DNA of 64,000 bases from Dyella sp. BiH032 (GTDB lineage Bacteria; Pseudomonadota; Gammaproteobacteria; Xanthomonadales; Rhodanobacteraceae): contig NZ_CP134867.1 of the NCBI RefSeq assembly GCF_031954525.1, positions 4,030,001 through 4,094,000 of the forward strand, in the 5' to 3' direction. Within the stretch, counting starts at the first letter, position 1, and every line of letters starts with the position of its first letter. The translations under genes were made by a program, and so were the position numbers. Shown in pieces: positions 56,630 through 64,000 of this stretch. The notes under the pieces are model-generated. The model did not search any database. It had not been told where the DNA came from and saw only the letters and a list, made by a program, of their open reading frames with translations.

Positions 56630-57919
56630 ATGAGACGCTCCCTCGCCCACCAGCGCATCGGTCCCACCGCCCTCACCCGCACCCTGGCCTGGCTGCGCAT
56701 CTGCGCCATCGCCGGGCAGAGCGTGGCCGTCCTGGTCGGCGCGCTGTGGATGAAGCTGGACATCCCGCTGCTGCCGCTGCTGGTGGGCATCGGCACGCTC
56801 GCCGTGTTCGCCGTGTTCGCCGCCTGGCGCCTGTCCCAGCCGTGGCCGATGCGCGAATGGGAGACCATCCTGCATGTCGCGGCCGACACGCTGGTGCTGG
56901 GCTACCTGCTGTATTTCACCGGCGGCGCCAGCAACCCGTTCATTACCTTGCTGCTGGTGCCCATCGCACTGAGCGCCGCGGCGCTGTCGGTACGCGCAAT
57001 TCTCGCCGTGGCGGCGCTCGCGTGCGTGGCGTACGTGATGCTGCTGATCTGGTACGTGCCGCTGCCGGTGCCGGAACACGCGTTCGGTCCTTCAGGCTTC
57101 ACTTTGCACGTAGCCGGCATGGGCGTGAACTTCGTGATTTCCGCCCTGCTCCTGGGCTTCTTCACCAACCGCCTCGCGCGCGCCGTGCGCCTGCAGCAGG
57201 TGGAAGTACAGCGCGTGCGCGAGCGCGCCCTGCGCGACGAGGGCATCCTGGCCATCGCCACCCAGGCGGCCGGCGCCGCGCACGAACTCAACACGCCGCT
57301 TTCGACCATGCGCACCCTGCTGCCGGAACTGCGCCGGGAACACGCCGGCGATGCCGCGCTCGGCGAGGACCTCATGCTGCTGGAGGGCCAGGTCGAGCGC
57401 TGCCGCACGATCCTGCGCGAGATGGTCGCCTTCGGCAAAGCCCAGCTTTCGCAGGTGCACGAGTGCACCACGCTGGATGGTTTCATCCATGGCTGCCTGG
57501 AGCGCTTCCAGCTTCTGCGCCCCGAGGCGGACCTGGACGTCCAACTGGACGAGGAAGCCGGCGCCATCGTCTTGCGCACGCCGCCGGGCCTGCGCCACGC
57601 CCTGCTCAATCTGCTCAACAACGCGTTCGAGGCGTCGTCCCTCAACCAGTCGCAGGCCGTCGGCCTGAGCGCGCGGCGCGAAGGCGGCTGGCTGGAATTC
57701 GCGGTAACGGACCATGGGCCCGGCTTCGTCCCCACCGGCGCGCCGGCTTCGTTGGGCCAGTCGCACAAACAGACCGGCCTGGGCATCGGGCTGGCGCTCG
57801 CGGAAGCCACGGCCGAGCGCTTGCAGGGCGAGCTCACCGCCACCAACACCGCCGATGGCGGCGCGGAAATGCGCCTGCGCCTGCCGCTGGCCGTGGTGGG
57901 CGCGCAGCCGGAAGGCTGA
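56630..57919 (+). CDS. regB: RegB/PrrB-type redox-sensing histidine kinase
   Basis: A 429-residue kinase with six N-terminal membrane helices, the quinone-site motif GGASNPF (98-104), an H-box QAAGAAHELNTPLSTM with His218, and an ATPase domain (NLLNNAFEASS; DHGPGF; TGLGIGLALAEATAE). Cys258 stands exactly 40 residues after the phosphorylated His, the same spacing as the redox cysteine of Rhodobacter RegB. Such kinases tune respiration and redox metabolism to quinone state. A TAGAAT at 56618-56623 just before the ATG may be a -10 for a near-leaderless mRNA. Followed by its regulator after 84 bp. Confidence 0.92.
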   Translation: MRRSLAHQRIGPTALTRTLAWLRICAIAGQSVAVLVGALWMKLDIPLLPLLVGIGTLAVFAVFAAWRLSQPWPMREWETILHVAADTLVLGYLLYFTGGASNPFITLLLVPIALSAAALSVRAILAVAALACVAYVMLLIWYVPLPVPEHAFGPSGFTLHVAGMGVNFVISALLLGFFTNRLARAVRLQQVEVQRVRERALRDEGILAIATQAAGAAHELNTPLSTMRTLLPELRREHAGDAALGEDLMLLEGQVERCRTILREMVAFGKAQLSQVHECTTLDGFIHGCLERFQLLRPEADLDVQLDEEAGAIVLRTPPGLRHALLNLLNNAFEASSLNQSQAVGLSARREGGWLEFAVTDHGPGFVPTGAPASLGQSHKQTGLGIGLALAEATAERLQGELTATNTADGGAEMRLRLPLAVVGAQPEG

Positions 57920-58003
57920 GCGTCCGGGACACTTCGCCGCGCCCCCGGGCCCGGCGGTCAGGCTTGCGCGACAATACGCGCAGCATCCCGCTCCGGAGGC
58001 ACC

Positions 58004-58576
58004 ATGACCGACCAGCCCGCCCAGCCCCTGCTCATCATCGACGACGACGTGACCTTCGCGCGCGTCCTGGCCCGTGCCCTGAGCTCGCGCGGCTTCGAGG
58101 TCATCACCGCCGGCAACGCCGACGATGCGCGCGCGCTCACGCGGCGCCACCATCCGCGCTATTGCGTGCTGGACCTGAAGCTGGGCGAGGAAAACGGCCT
58201 GCGCCTGATCCCCGAACTGCGCTCCCTGGTACCGGACATGCGCGTGCTGCTGCTCACCGGCTATGCCTCGATCGCCACCGCGGTCGAGGCGATCAAGCGC
58301 GGCGCGCACGACTACCTCGCCAAGCCCGTGGATGCCGATGCCGTGGTGCGCGCCCTGCTCGACGGCGACACCGCCCCCAGCGTGGACGACGACGTGCTCG
58401 ATGCGCCGGAGGCCCCGCTCGCTTTGCGTCGCCTGGAGTGGGAACACATCCAGCGCGTGCTCACCGAGTGCGACGGCAACATCTCCGAGACCGCCCGCCG
58501 CCTCGGCATGCATCGGCGCACCCTGCAGCGCAAGCTGAGCAAGCACCCCGTGCGGGAACGCCCCGACCAGGACTGA
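58004..58576 (+). CDS. regA: RegA/PrrA-type response regulator
   Basis: A 190-residue regulator. The receiver domain contains LLIIDDDVTFARVLARAL, VLDLKLGEENGLRLI (phospho-acceptor Asp) and LLLTGYASIATAVEAIKRGA. A proline-poor linker and a Fis-type C-terminal helix-turn-helix (NISETARRLGMHRRTLQRKL) match the nearly invariant RegA/PrrA DNA-binding sequence. It forms a pair with the kinase directly upstream. Targets are not shown in the window; the bc1 operon at 7.5-10.2 kb is a reasonable candidate. Confidence 0.94.
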   Translation: MTDQPAQPLLIIDDDVTFARVLARALSSRGFEVITAGNADDARALTRRHHPRYCVLDLKLGEENGLRLIPELRSLVPDMRVLLLTGYASIATAVEAIKRGAHDYLAKPVDADAVVRALLDGDTAPSVDDDVLDAPEAPLALRRLEWEHIQRVLTECDGNISETARRLGMHRRTLQRKLSKHPVRERPDQD

Positions 58577-58664
58577 CGCGTCGCGGGGTGTCCTGCGACA
58601 ACGCGCCGCCTTCCTCGTCACGGGACCGCGGCTATCCTGCCAACCCTTGACCAGGGTCCAGGGT

Positions 58665-60926
58665 GTGCCTTTGAACCGTTCGTTCCGCCTCCGCGCGCTA
58701 CCGCTCGCCCTGCCCGGCCTGTTCGCCGCGCCCGCCTTTGCCGGTCCGCAGCAGTCCACCACGCTGGAGACAGTCCACGTCCACGCCAGCGACACCCAGG
58801 TGACGGAGACGCCCGCGGTGCAGGTGCGCGTCACGCGCGACCAGCTCGACAAGCACCACGTCACCGACAGCTCCGACGCGCTCAAGTACGCGCCCAACCT
58901 GCAGGTGCGCAAGCGCTACGTCGGCGATCCCAACGCCGTCATCAGCGGCCGCAACGCCGGCACGCTGCAGAGCGCGCGCAGCCTCGTCTATGCCGACGGC
59001 CTGCTGCTGTCCAACCTGATGACCAACGGCTGGGACGGTGCGCCGCGCTGGGGCATGGTCGCGCCCGAGGAGATCGGCGCCGTCGACGTGCTGTATGGCC
59101 CCTATTCCGCGCTCTATCCCGGCAACTCGCTGGGCACTACCGTGCTGATCCACACGCGCCTGCCGGACAAGCTCGTGGCCAGCGCCTCGGCGCAGTTCAT
59201 GAGCCAGGACTACAGCGATGCTTATGGCGCAGGCGGTCACTACAACGGCCGGAACCTCGCGGCCACTCTCGGCAACAAGCAAGGCCGGTGGAGCTGGCTG
59301 CTCGCGGTCAACAAACTCGACAACGACGGCCAGCCGATGCAGTACGCCGCTGCCACCACGGGCGGCAACGCGGCCCGCGCGGTGCCCGTGCAGGGCGCCA
59401 CGCTGGACCGCAATCCGAACGGCACGCCGCGCCTGGTCTATGGCGCCAACACCATCGAACACACCGAGCAGACCCAGGCCAAGCTGAAACTGGGCGTGGA
59501 CCTGGGCGACCACGTCTCCGCGCTGTTCACGCTCGGCTACTGGCACAACCATGCGGAAGACCGCACACGCAGCCTCGTCCGGGACCTGTCGGGTCAGCCC
59601 GTCTACACCGGTGTCGTGAGCGCCTACGGCCGCACCTGGACCCTGCCGGCCAGCGGCCTCGCACCCGCTTCCATTCGCGAGACGCACGCGCTTTACGGCC
59701 TGGAATTGAACGGCCGCTTCGACAACGGCTGGCGCTGGACCGCCGTGGGTAGCAAGTACGACTTCGTGCGTTCGCAGACACACACCGCAAGCCTTGCTCC
59801 GCCCATCGGCCCGCTCGGCGGCCCCGGCACGGTCGCGGACCTCGGCGGCTCCGGCTGGGAAACCGCCGACCTGCGCAGCTCCGGCCCGCTGGGCGAACAT
59901 CACACGCTGTACGCCGGCCTGCACGGCGACCGCTACGTGCTGGACTCGCGCGTCCGCCAGGCCAGCGACTGGCGCGGCAGCGCCGACGGCCCGCAGCAAA
60001 GCGCCTTCGGCGGCCGCACTCGCACGTATGCCGCCTATGTCCAGGACGTCTGGGGCTTCGCGCCTGCCTGGACGCTCACGCTGGGCGGCCGCTGGGAACA
60101 ATGGCGCGCCTACGATGGCCAGCGCGCCAACGCCACCACCACGCTGCGCTACGCCGACCGGCAACGCAGCGACTTCTCGCCCAAGGCCGCGCTGGCCTGG
60201 GACTTCGCCGAGGACTGGCAGCTGCGGCTGGCCGGCGGCAAGGCCGTGCGCTATCCCACCGTGAACGAGCTGTTCCAGGGCAGCCTGTCGGCCAACGCCA
60301 TCGTCAACAGCAACCCCAACCTCAAGCCCGAGCGCGACTGGTCCACCGACCTGACGCTGTTCCGCCAGCTGGCGAACGGACACTGGCGCGTATCGGTGTT
60401 CCAGGACCGCATCGCCGACTCGCTGTATTCGCAGACCGACATTACCGTCACCCCCACCGTCACCAACATCCAGAACGTGGGCAAGGTGCGCATGCGCGGC
60501 ATCGAAGGCGAGCTGGCGCTGAAAGACGTCTGGATCCCCGGGCTGGACCTGCAGGCCAGCGCCGCGTTCAACCGCGCGAAGACGCTCGAGGACCGGCAGT
60601 ACCCGCTCGCGGACGGCAAGTGGTTCCCGCGCATCCCGAAGCTGCGCGCCACCCTCGTCGCCGATTACCGCTTCGCGCCGGACTGGGATGCCTCGCTGGC
60701 GATCCGCCATTCCGGCCGCCAATACGGTTCGCTCGACAACAGCGACTTCGTGAACACCTACGGCGCCGTCAGCCGCTTCACCGTCGCCGACGCCAAGCTC
60801 CGCTGGAAGTTCGCCCCGCAATGGACCGCCTCCGCCGGCGTCGACAACCTGACCAACGAGCACTACTGGGTCTACCATCCCTATCCCGGCCGCACCTGGT
60901 TCGGCGAAGTGCGCTGGGATTACTGA
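58665..60926 (+). CDS. TonB-dependent receptor of the FepA/OprC type
   Basis: About 753 residues with a signal peptide (RLRALPLALPGLFAAPAFA), a TonB-box region (TLETVHVHA), a plug (LQSARSLVYADGLLLSNLMTNGW; VLYGPYSALYPGNSLGTTVLIH) and a 22-strand barrel ending YPGRTWFGEVRWDY with terminal aromatic. The VTDSSDALKYAPNLQVRKRYVGD opening resembles metal/siderophore receptors. The start is uncertain: GTG 58665 (AGGG 8 bases upstream), TTG 58671 and TTG 58647 are all possible. Two downstream genes with metal-binding features share its strand with minimal spacing. Confidence 0.9.
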   Translation: MPLNRSFRLRALPLALPGLFAAPAFAGPQQSTTLETVHVHASDTQVTETPAVQVRVTRDQLDKHHVTDSSDALKYAPNLQVRKRYVGDPNAVISGRNAGTLQSARSLVYADGLLLSNLMTNGWDGAPRWGMVAPEEIGAVDVLYGPYSALYPGNSLGTTVLIHTRLPDKLVASASAQFMSQDYSDAYGAGGHYNGRNLAATLGNKQGRWSWLLAVNKLDNDGQPMQYAAATTGGNAARAVPVQGATLDRNPNGTPRLVYGANTIEHTEQTQAKLKLGVDLGDHVSALFTLGYWHNHAEDRTRSLVRDLSGQPVYTGVVSAYGRTWTLPASGLAPASIRETHALYGLELNGRFDNGWRWTAVGSKYDFVRSQTHTASLAPPIGPLGGPGTVADLGGSGWETADLRSSGPLGEHHTLYAGLHGDRYVLDSRVRQASDWRGSADGPQQSAFGGRTRTYAAYVQDVWGFAPAWTLTLGGRWEQWRAYDGQRANATTTLRYADRQRSDFSPKAALAWDFAEDWQLRLAGGKAVRYPTVNELFQGSLSANAIVNSNPNLKPERDWSTDLTLFRQLANGHWRVSVFQDRIADSLYSQTDITVTPTVTNIQNVGKVRMRGIEGELALKDVWIPGLDLQASAAFNRAKTLEDRQYPLADGKWFPRIPKLRATLVADYRFAPDWDASLAIRHSGRQYGSLDNSDFVNTYGAVSRFTVADAKLRWKFAPQWTASAGVDNLTNEHYWVYHPYPGRTWFGEVRWDY

Positions 60927-60941
60927 CCTCGCGAGCCCTCC

Positions 60942-62123
60942 ATGCGCATCCTCACCCCACTCCTGCTGTGCCTTGCCACCACCACCCTCTTTGCCCACGA
61001 GGGACATGACGAGCATGCCGGCATGACGATGACCAAAGGCCCCGAACTGGGCGCGACCGCCGCCATCGACGCCAAGGGCCGCCTGTGGGTGGCGGACGCG
61101 GCCGACGGCCACGTGCGCCTGCGCCATTCCGACGACTTCGGCCGCACGCTGAGCGCGCCGGCGAACGTCAACGCCGTCGCCGAGCCGATCTACGCCGAGG
61201 GCGAGAACCGGCCCAAGATCGCGTTCGGCCCGAAGGGCGAGATCTACGTCAGCTGGTCGCAACCACGCGCCAAGCCGTGGACGGGTTTCGTGCGCTTCGT
61301 GCGCTCGACGGATGGCGGCGTGCACTTCTCCACGCCGATCACCGTGCACCACGATCGCGCCGAGATCACCCACCGCTTCGACGCCATGGCGGTCGATGGC
61401 CAGGGACGCATCGTGATGGCCTGGATCGACAAGCGCGACCTGGAAGCGGCCACCGCCAAGGGCAAGCCGTACCTGGGCGCAGCCATCTACACCAGCGTGT
61501 CCAGCGATGGCGGCGCCAGCTTCTCCGAGGAGCGCAAGCTCGCCGACGAAACCTGCGAATGCTGCCGCATCGCTCTGGCGCTCACGCCGCAGGGCGAAGT
61601 GGCTGCGTTCTACCGCAGCATCTTCGGTGACAACATCCGCGATCACGCCTATGCCGTGCTGCACGCGGACGGCCGCCCGCTCGAACCGCAGCGCGCGACG
61701 TTCGACGACTGGCACATCGCCGGCTGCCCGCATCACGGCCCAGGCCTGGCCATCGGCGACGACGGCGTGCGCCACGCGGTCTGGTACGAGTCCCGCACCC
61801 GCCCGACCATCCATTACGGCCAGCTCGAACCGGGCAAGCCGCCGGCGCATGCGCAGGTCATGGCCGTCGCCGGCGCCAATCACGCGGACGTCGCGGTCAG
61901 CGGCAAGCAGGTCTGGGTGGTCTGGAATCAGATCGGCATCCAGGGCAGTTCGCTCATGCTGCGCGAGTCCCGCGACGGGGGCCTAAGCTTCGACGACGTG
62001 CGCCCCATCGCCAACAGCGGCGGCGCGGTCGGCTCGCCGCAATTGCTGCTATGGCAAGGCCGTGCCTTCGTAGCCTGGAACACCGCCGCCGGCTTCCGCC
62101 TGGTGCCGACGGAGGCGCTCTGA
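60942..62123 (+). CDS. Secreted BNR/sialidase-like beta-propeller with Cys/His clusters
   Basis: A 393-residue exported protein with signal peptide (ILTPLLLCLATTTLFA), then a metal-binding-looking HEGHDEHAGMTMT at 19-31. Asp-box type repeats (SDDFGRTLS, STDGGVHFS, SSDGGASFS, SRDGGLSFD) place it in the sialidase-like propeller superfamily. Two conserved clusters stand out: TCECCRI (Cys205, 207, 208) and HIAGCPHHGP (Cys262, His264, His265). No sialidase arginine triad is obvious. It lies 15 bp behind the receptor, so I infer a role in handling the receptor's ligand, possibly copper or another metal. Confidence 0.8.
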   Translation: MRILTPLLLCLATTTLFAHEGHDEHAGMTMTKGPELGATAAIDAKGRLWVADAADGHVRLRHSDDFGRTLSAPANVNAVAEPIYAEGENRPKIAFGPKGEIYVSWSQPRAKPWTGFVRFVRSTDGGVHFSTPITVHHDRAEITHRFDAMAVDGQGRIVMAWIDKRDLEAATAKGKPYLGAAIYTSVSSDGGASFSEERKLADETCECCRIALALTPQGEVAAFYRSIFGDNIRDHAYAVLHADGRPLEPQRATFDDWHIAGCPHHGPGLAIGDDGVRHAVWYESRTRPTIHYGQLEPGKPPAHAQVMAVAGANHADVAVSGKQVWVVWNQIGIQGSSLMLRESRDGGLSFDDVRPIANSGGAVGSPQLLLWQGRAFVAWNTAAGFRLVPTEAL

Positions 62124-62584
62124 TGCGTCGCACGCTGCTCGCCCTGCTCCTGGCCTTGCCGCTCGCGGCACAGGCGGCAGCACCTTCCGCACTGAAGGCG
62201 GAGGACGTCCCCTCGCTGCTCAAGCCGCCCGCCCACGGCGTGCGGGTGCTGGCCTTGTGGTCGCTCGATTGCGCTTACTGCGAATCGAACCTGCAGGCGC
62301 TGCTCAAGCTGCAGCGGGCGCACCCGCGCGAGATCGAACTGATCGCCGTCGCCACCGACAGCGTGGCCCAGCAAGATGCGCTCGCACAGCGTCTGCATGC
62401 CGCCGGCGTCGATGCCCTGCCCGCACGCGCCTATGCCGAGGACACGCCCGACCGCATCAACTATCTGCTCGATCCCGACTGGGGCGGCGAACTGCCGCGC
62501 ACCCTGATCATCCGCGCGGATGGCAAGCGCAGCGGCATCAGCGGGCAGTTGACGCCGGACAAGCTCGCAACCATCGCTCCCTGA
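62123..62584 (+). CDS. Periplasmic thioredoxin-like protein (TlpA/DsbE type)
   Basis: A 153-residue protein with a signal peptide (LALLLALPLAAQAAA) and a thioredoxin-like domain with CAYC (Cys50, Cys53) in VLALWSLDCAYCESNL, plus a GELPRTLIIRADGKRSG segment at the cis-proline position. It overlaps the BNR gene by one base (TGATG). It could reduce the Cys clusters of the BNR protein; this is inference. Confidence 0.85.
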   Translation: MRRTLLALLLALPLAAQAAAPSALKAEDVPSLLKPPAHGVRVLALWSLDCAYCESNLQALLKLQRAHPREIELIAVATDSVAQQDALAQRLHAAGVDALPARAYAEDTPDRINYLLDPDWGGELPRTLIIRADGKRSGISGQLTPDKLATIAP

Positions 62585-62594
62585 CGAGCACTCT

Positions 62595-62615
62595 CCCTCT
62601 CCCCGCTGGAGAGGG
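62595..62615. repeat. REP-like palindromic hairpin
   Basis: CCCTCTCC (62595-62602) pairs with GGAGAGGG (62608-62615), followed by GCTGGGGTGAGGAG. This CCCTCTCC/GGAGAGGG-type unit is a common intergenic element in high-GC proteobacteria. The rest of the 175-bp gap is unassigned. A true family needs genome-wide copies, which this window cannot show. Confidence 0.6.
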
Positions 62616-62759
62616 GCTGGGGTGAGGAGCCGGGCGAAGCGTCAAGGGAAAACGAGCCTCTCCCTCCACATCCCGCCGTCCGACGTGGGCGTCCCTACCT
62701 CACCGGTCCTGCCTCACCAACCTTGCCGGCCACCAGCCTCGCAATAGCGAAGCTCCTGC

Positions 62760-63800
62760 TTACTCGGCACTGCTCTCCGAAGCCGGCAACGGGTCGTGCG
62801 TGCCGTCGTCCTCGTCGCCGTAGATCGCCACGTGCGGCGCGCCGTCGGCACCAATCCAGCCACGGAACATGCCATCCGTATTGAAAGGCATCGCCACATT
62901 GCCGCTGGTATCCAGCGCGATCGCGCCGCCGTTGCCGCCCATCGACGGAATCTCCTGGTTGATCACTTCCGCGGCCGCGCGCTTCAGCGGCACGCGCATC
63001 TGCGTCACGCGCATGCAGATCTCGTGCGCCGCGACGGTGCGGATGTAGAACTCGCCCCAGCCGGTGCCCGACACCGCACAACCGTTGTTCGCATAGGTGC
63101 CGGCACCAATCAGCGGCGAATCGCCGACGCGGCCCCAGCGCTTGTTGGTCATGCCACCGGTCGACGTGCCCGCCGCGAGGCGGCCCTGCGCATCGAGCGC
63201 CACCGCGCCGACCGTACCGAAGTGCTTGGCCGTCTCCACATCTTCGTGAGCGCGGTGCTCGGCGTCTTCCTTCAGCGCCTTCTGCAATTGCTGCCAGCGC
63301 TCCTCCGTACGGAAATACGACGGATCGACCAATTCGATGCCCGCCTCCTTCGCGAACGCCTCGGCGCCATCGCCCACCAGCATCACGTGCGGGCTCTTCT
63401 CCATCACCGCGCGCGCCAGCAGAATCGGGTTCTTCACGCGATGCACGCCGGCGATCGCGCCGGCCTTCAGCGTGGAGCCGTCCATGATGGCCGCATCCAG
63501 TTCGTTCTTGCCGTCATGGGTAAAGACGGCGCCCCGGCCGGCGTTGAAGTTGGGATCGTTCTCCAGCACGGTGATCGCCGCGGTCACGGCGTCCATCGCT
63601 GCCTTGCCGGCTTTCAGCTGGGCGTAGCCGTTCTGCAGCGCCTGCGTCAACGCGGCGCGCACCGCCTTCTCGCGGGCCGGGTTCATGTCGCGCTTGATCA
63701 CGCCGGCCCCACCGTGGATCACCAGCACCGGTGTCGCAGCTTGGCTCATGGCGGAGGCTCCCAGGATGGCAAGGGCGGCAAGCAGGCGATGCAACTTCAC
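62760..63800 (-). CDS. Isoaspartyl peptidase / plant-type L-asparaginase, secreted
   Basis: A 346-residue Ntn-hydrolase precursor with a signal peptide (LHRLLAALAILGASAMSQA). PVLVIHGGAGVIKRDM starts the alpha subunit. The self-cleavage and nucleophile Thr lies in KHFGTVGAVALDAQGRLAAGTSTGG, followed by MTNKRWGRVGDSPLIGAGTYAN. It would hydrolyse beta-aspartyl dipeptides and asparagine. Periplasmic location is inferred from the signal peptide. It stands alone on the minus strand at the end of the window; bases 63801-64000 show no gene that I can support. Confidence 0.92.
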   Translation of the reverse strand: MKLHRLLAALAILGASAMSQAATPVLVIHGGAGVIKRDMNPAREKAVRAALTQALQNGYAQLKAGKAAMDAVTAAITVLENDPNFNAGRGAVFTHDGKNELDAAIMDGSTLKAGAIAGVHRVKNPILLARAVMEKSPHVMLVGDGAEAFAKEAGIELVDPSYFRTEERWQQLQKALKEDAEHRAHEDVETAKHFGTVGAVALDAQGRLAAGTSTGGMTNKRWGRVGDSPLIGAGTYANNGCAVSGTGWGEFYIRTVAAHEICMRVTQMRVPLKRAAAEVINQEIPSMGGNGGAIALDTSGNVAMPFNTDGMFRGWIGADGAPHVAIYGDEDDGTHDPLPASESSAE

Positions 63801-64000
63801 GGTCGTTCTCCCCGATGGACGGGGCGAGTATAGCCAGCGAAATGGCCGTACTCAGCCGAATGGCAACGGCTGCGTGACGGACTCCGCCATGCCTCGCCCG
63901 GACCCCGCCTCCGCGTGCATGGACCTTGGTACAGCATGAGTCCTCCCGGTTCCGTCGTATCCTAGGCAGCTGGCTCTCCCCTGCTAGAAGGCATTGCAAT

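Noticed and set aside
58698..61883. A 1061-codon open frame on the minus strand opposite the TonB receptor and BNR genes
   Set aside because: Arg/Gly/Val/Asp-rich translation with no domain, exactly antisense to two well-supported genes. It is an effect of high third-position GC.
63834..64000. A gene or promoter at the right edge
   Set aside because: No open frame with a credible start and no -35/-10 pair with 16-18 base spacing was found.

Overview
The window is a continuous stretch of chromosome from a GC-rich gammaproteobacterium. Gene content and order (petABC-sspA-sspB, purE-purK, miaB next to phoH-ybeY-corC, lgt-thyA-folA, pilA...pilBCD-coaE, a RegB/RegA pair, several TonB receptors and S9 peptidases) fit the Xanthomonadales, most likely a Rhodanobacteraceae member such as Dyella, Rhodanobacter or Luteibacter. 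The genus is inferred from synteny and style, not from any search. I see no rRNA, tRNA, CRISPR array, transposase or prophage.

Layout. 1-6.8 kb: the 3' end of a Fe/Mn superoxide dismutase, purK/purE, a Trm112-like protein, a large DUF1631 protein overlapping nadC, and DUF3301. 6.3-10.2 kb (minus strand): a cytochrome bc1 operon followed by the regulators sspA and sspB. 10.3-14.2 kb: a DegS-like protease, a lytic transglycosylase and miaB. 14.3-18.0 kb (minus strand): a TetR-controlled ABC-2 efflux cassette (regulator, membrane fusion protein, ATPase, permease) lying between miaB and phoH-ybeY-corC. 20.5-27 kb: a DUF4105 protein, corA, an S9 peptidase and a POT peptide transporter.

27-44.5 kb is the most distinctive part: a type IV pilus locus. 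Two type IVa pilin genes each have their own sigma-54 (-24/-12) promoter. Around and behind them lies an envelope-glycosylation cluster whose base composition looks less GC-rich than its flanks: a GT39-like protein, two coupled paralogous GT-C/TPR membrane proteins (TMTC-like), a GT4, an NAD-dependent epimerase with an altered YxxxK motif, two GT2 enzymes, a Wzx-like flippase and a DPM1/GtrB-like glycosyltransferase. The cluster ends at pilB-pilC-pilD-coaE. I read it as a probable pilin O-glycosylation system built on TMTC-like GT-C proteins instead of the known PilO/TfpO, TfpW or PglL transferases; this is inference.

45-50.6 kb: a MutT/ThiE-like fusion with folA, lgt-thyA, and a second S9 peptidase. 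50.6-64 kb: a large TonB receptor with a sigma-54-like upstream sequence, a lemA-TPM-TPM operon, diacylglycerol kinase, a RegB/RegA redox two-component system, a three-gene set of TonB receptor, Cys/His-rich BNR protein and thioredoxin-like protein (possible metal handling), a short REP-like hairpin, and a periplasmic isoaspartyl peptidase. Rho-independent terminators are clear after sodB, corA, the second pilin, pilC, the second S9 peptidase and the large TonB receptor.
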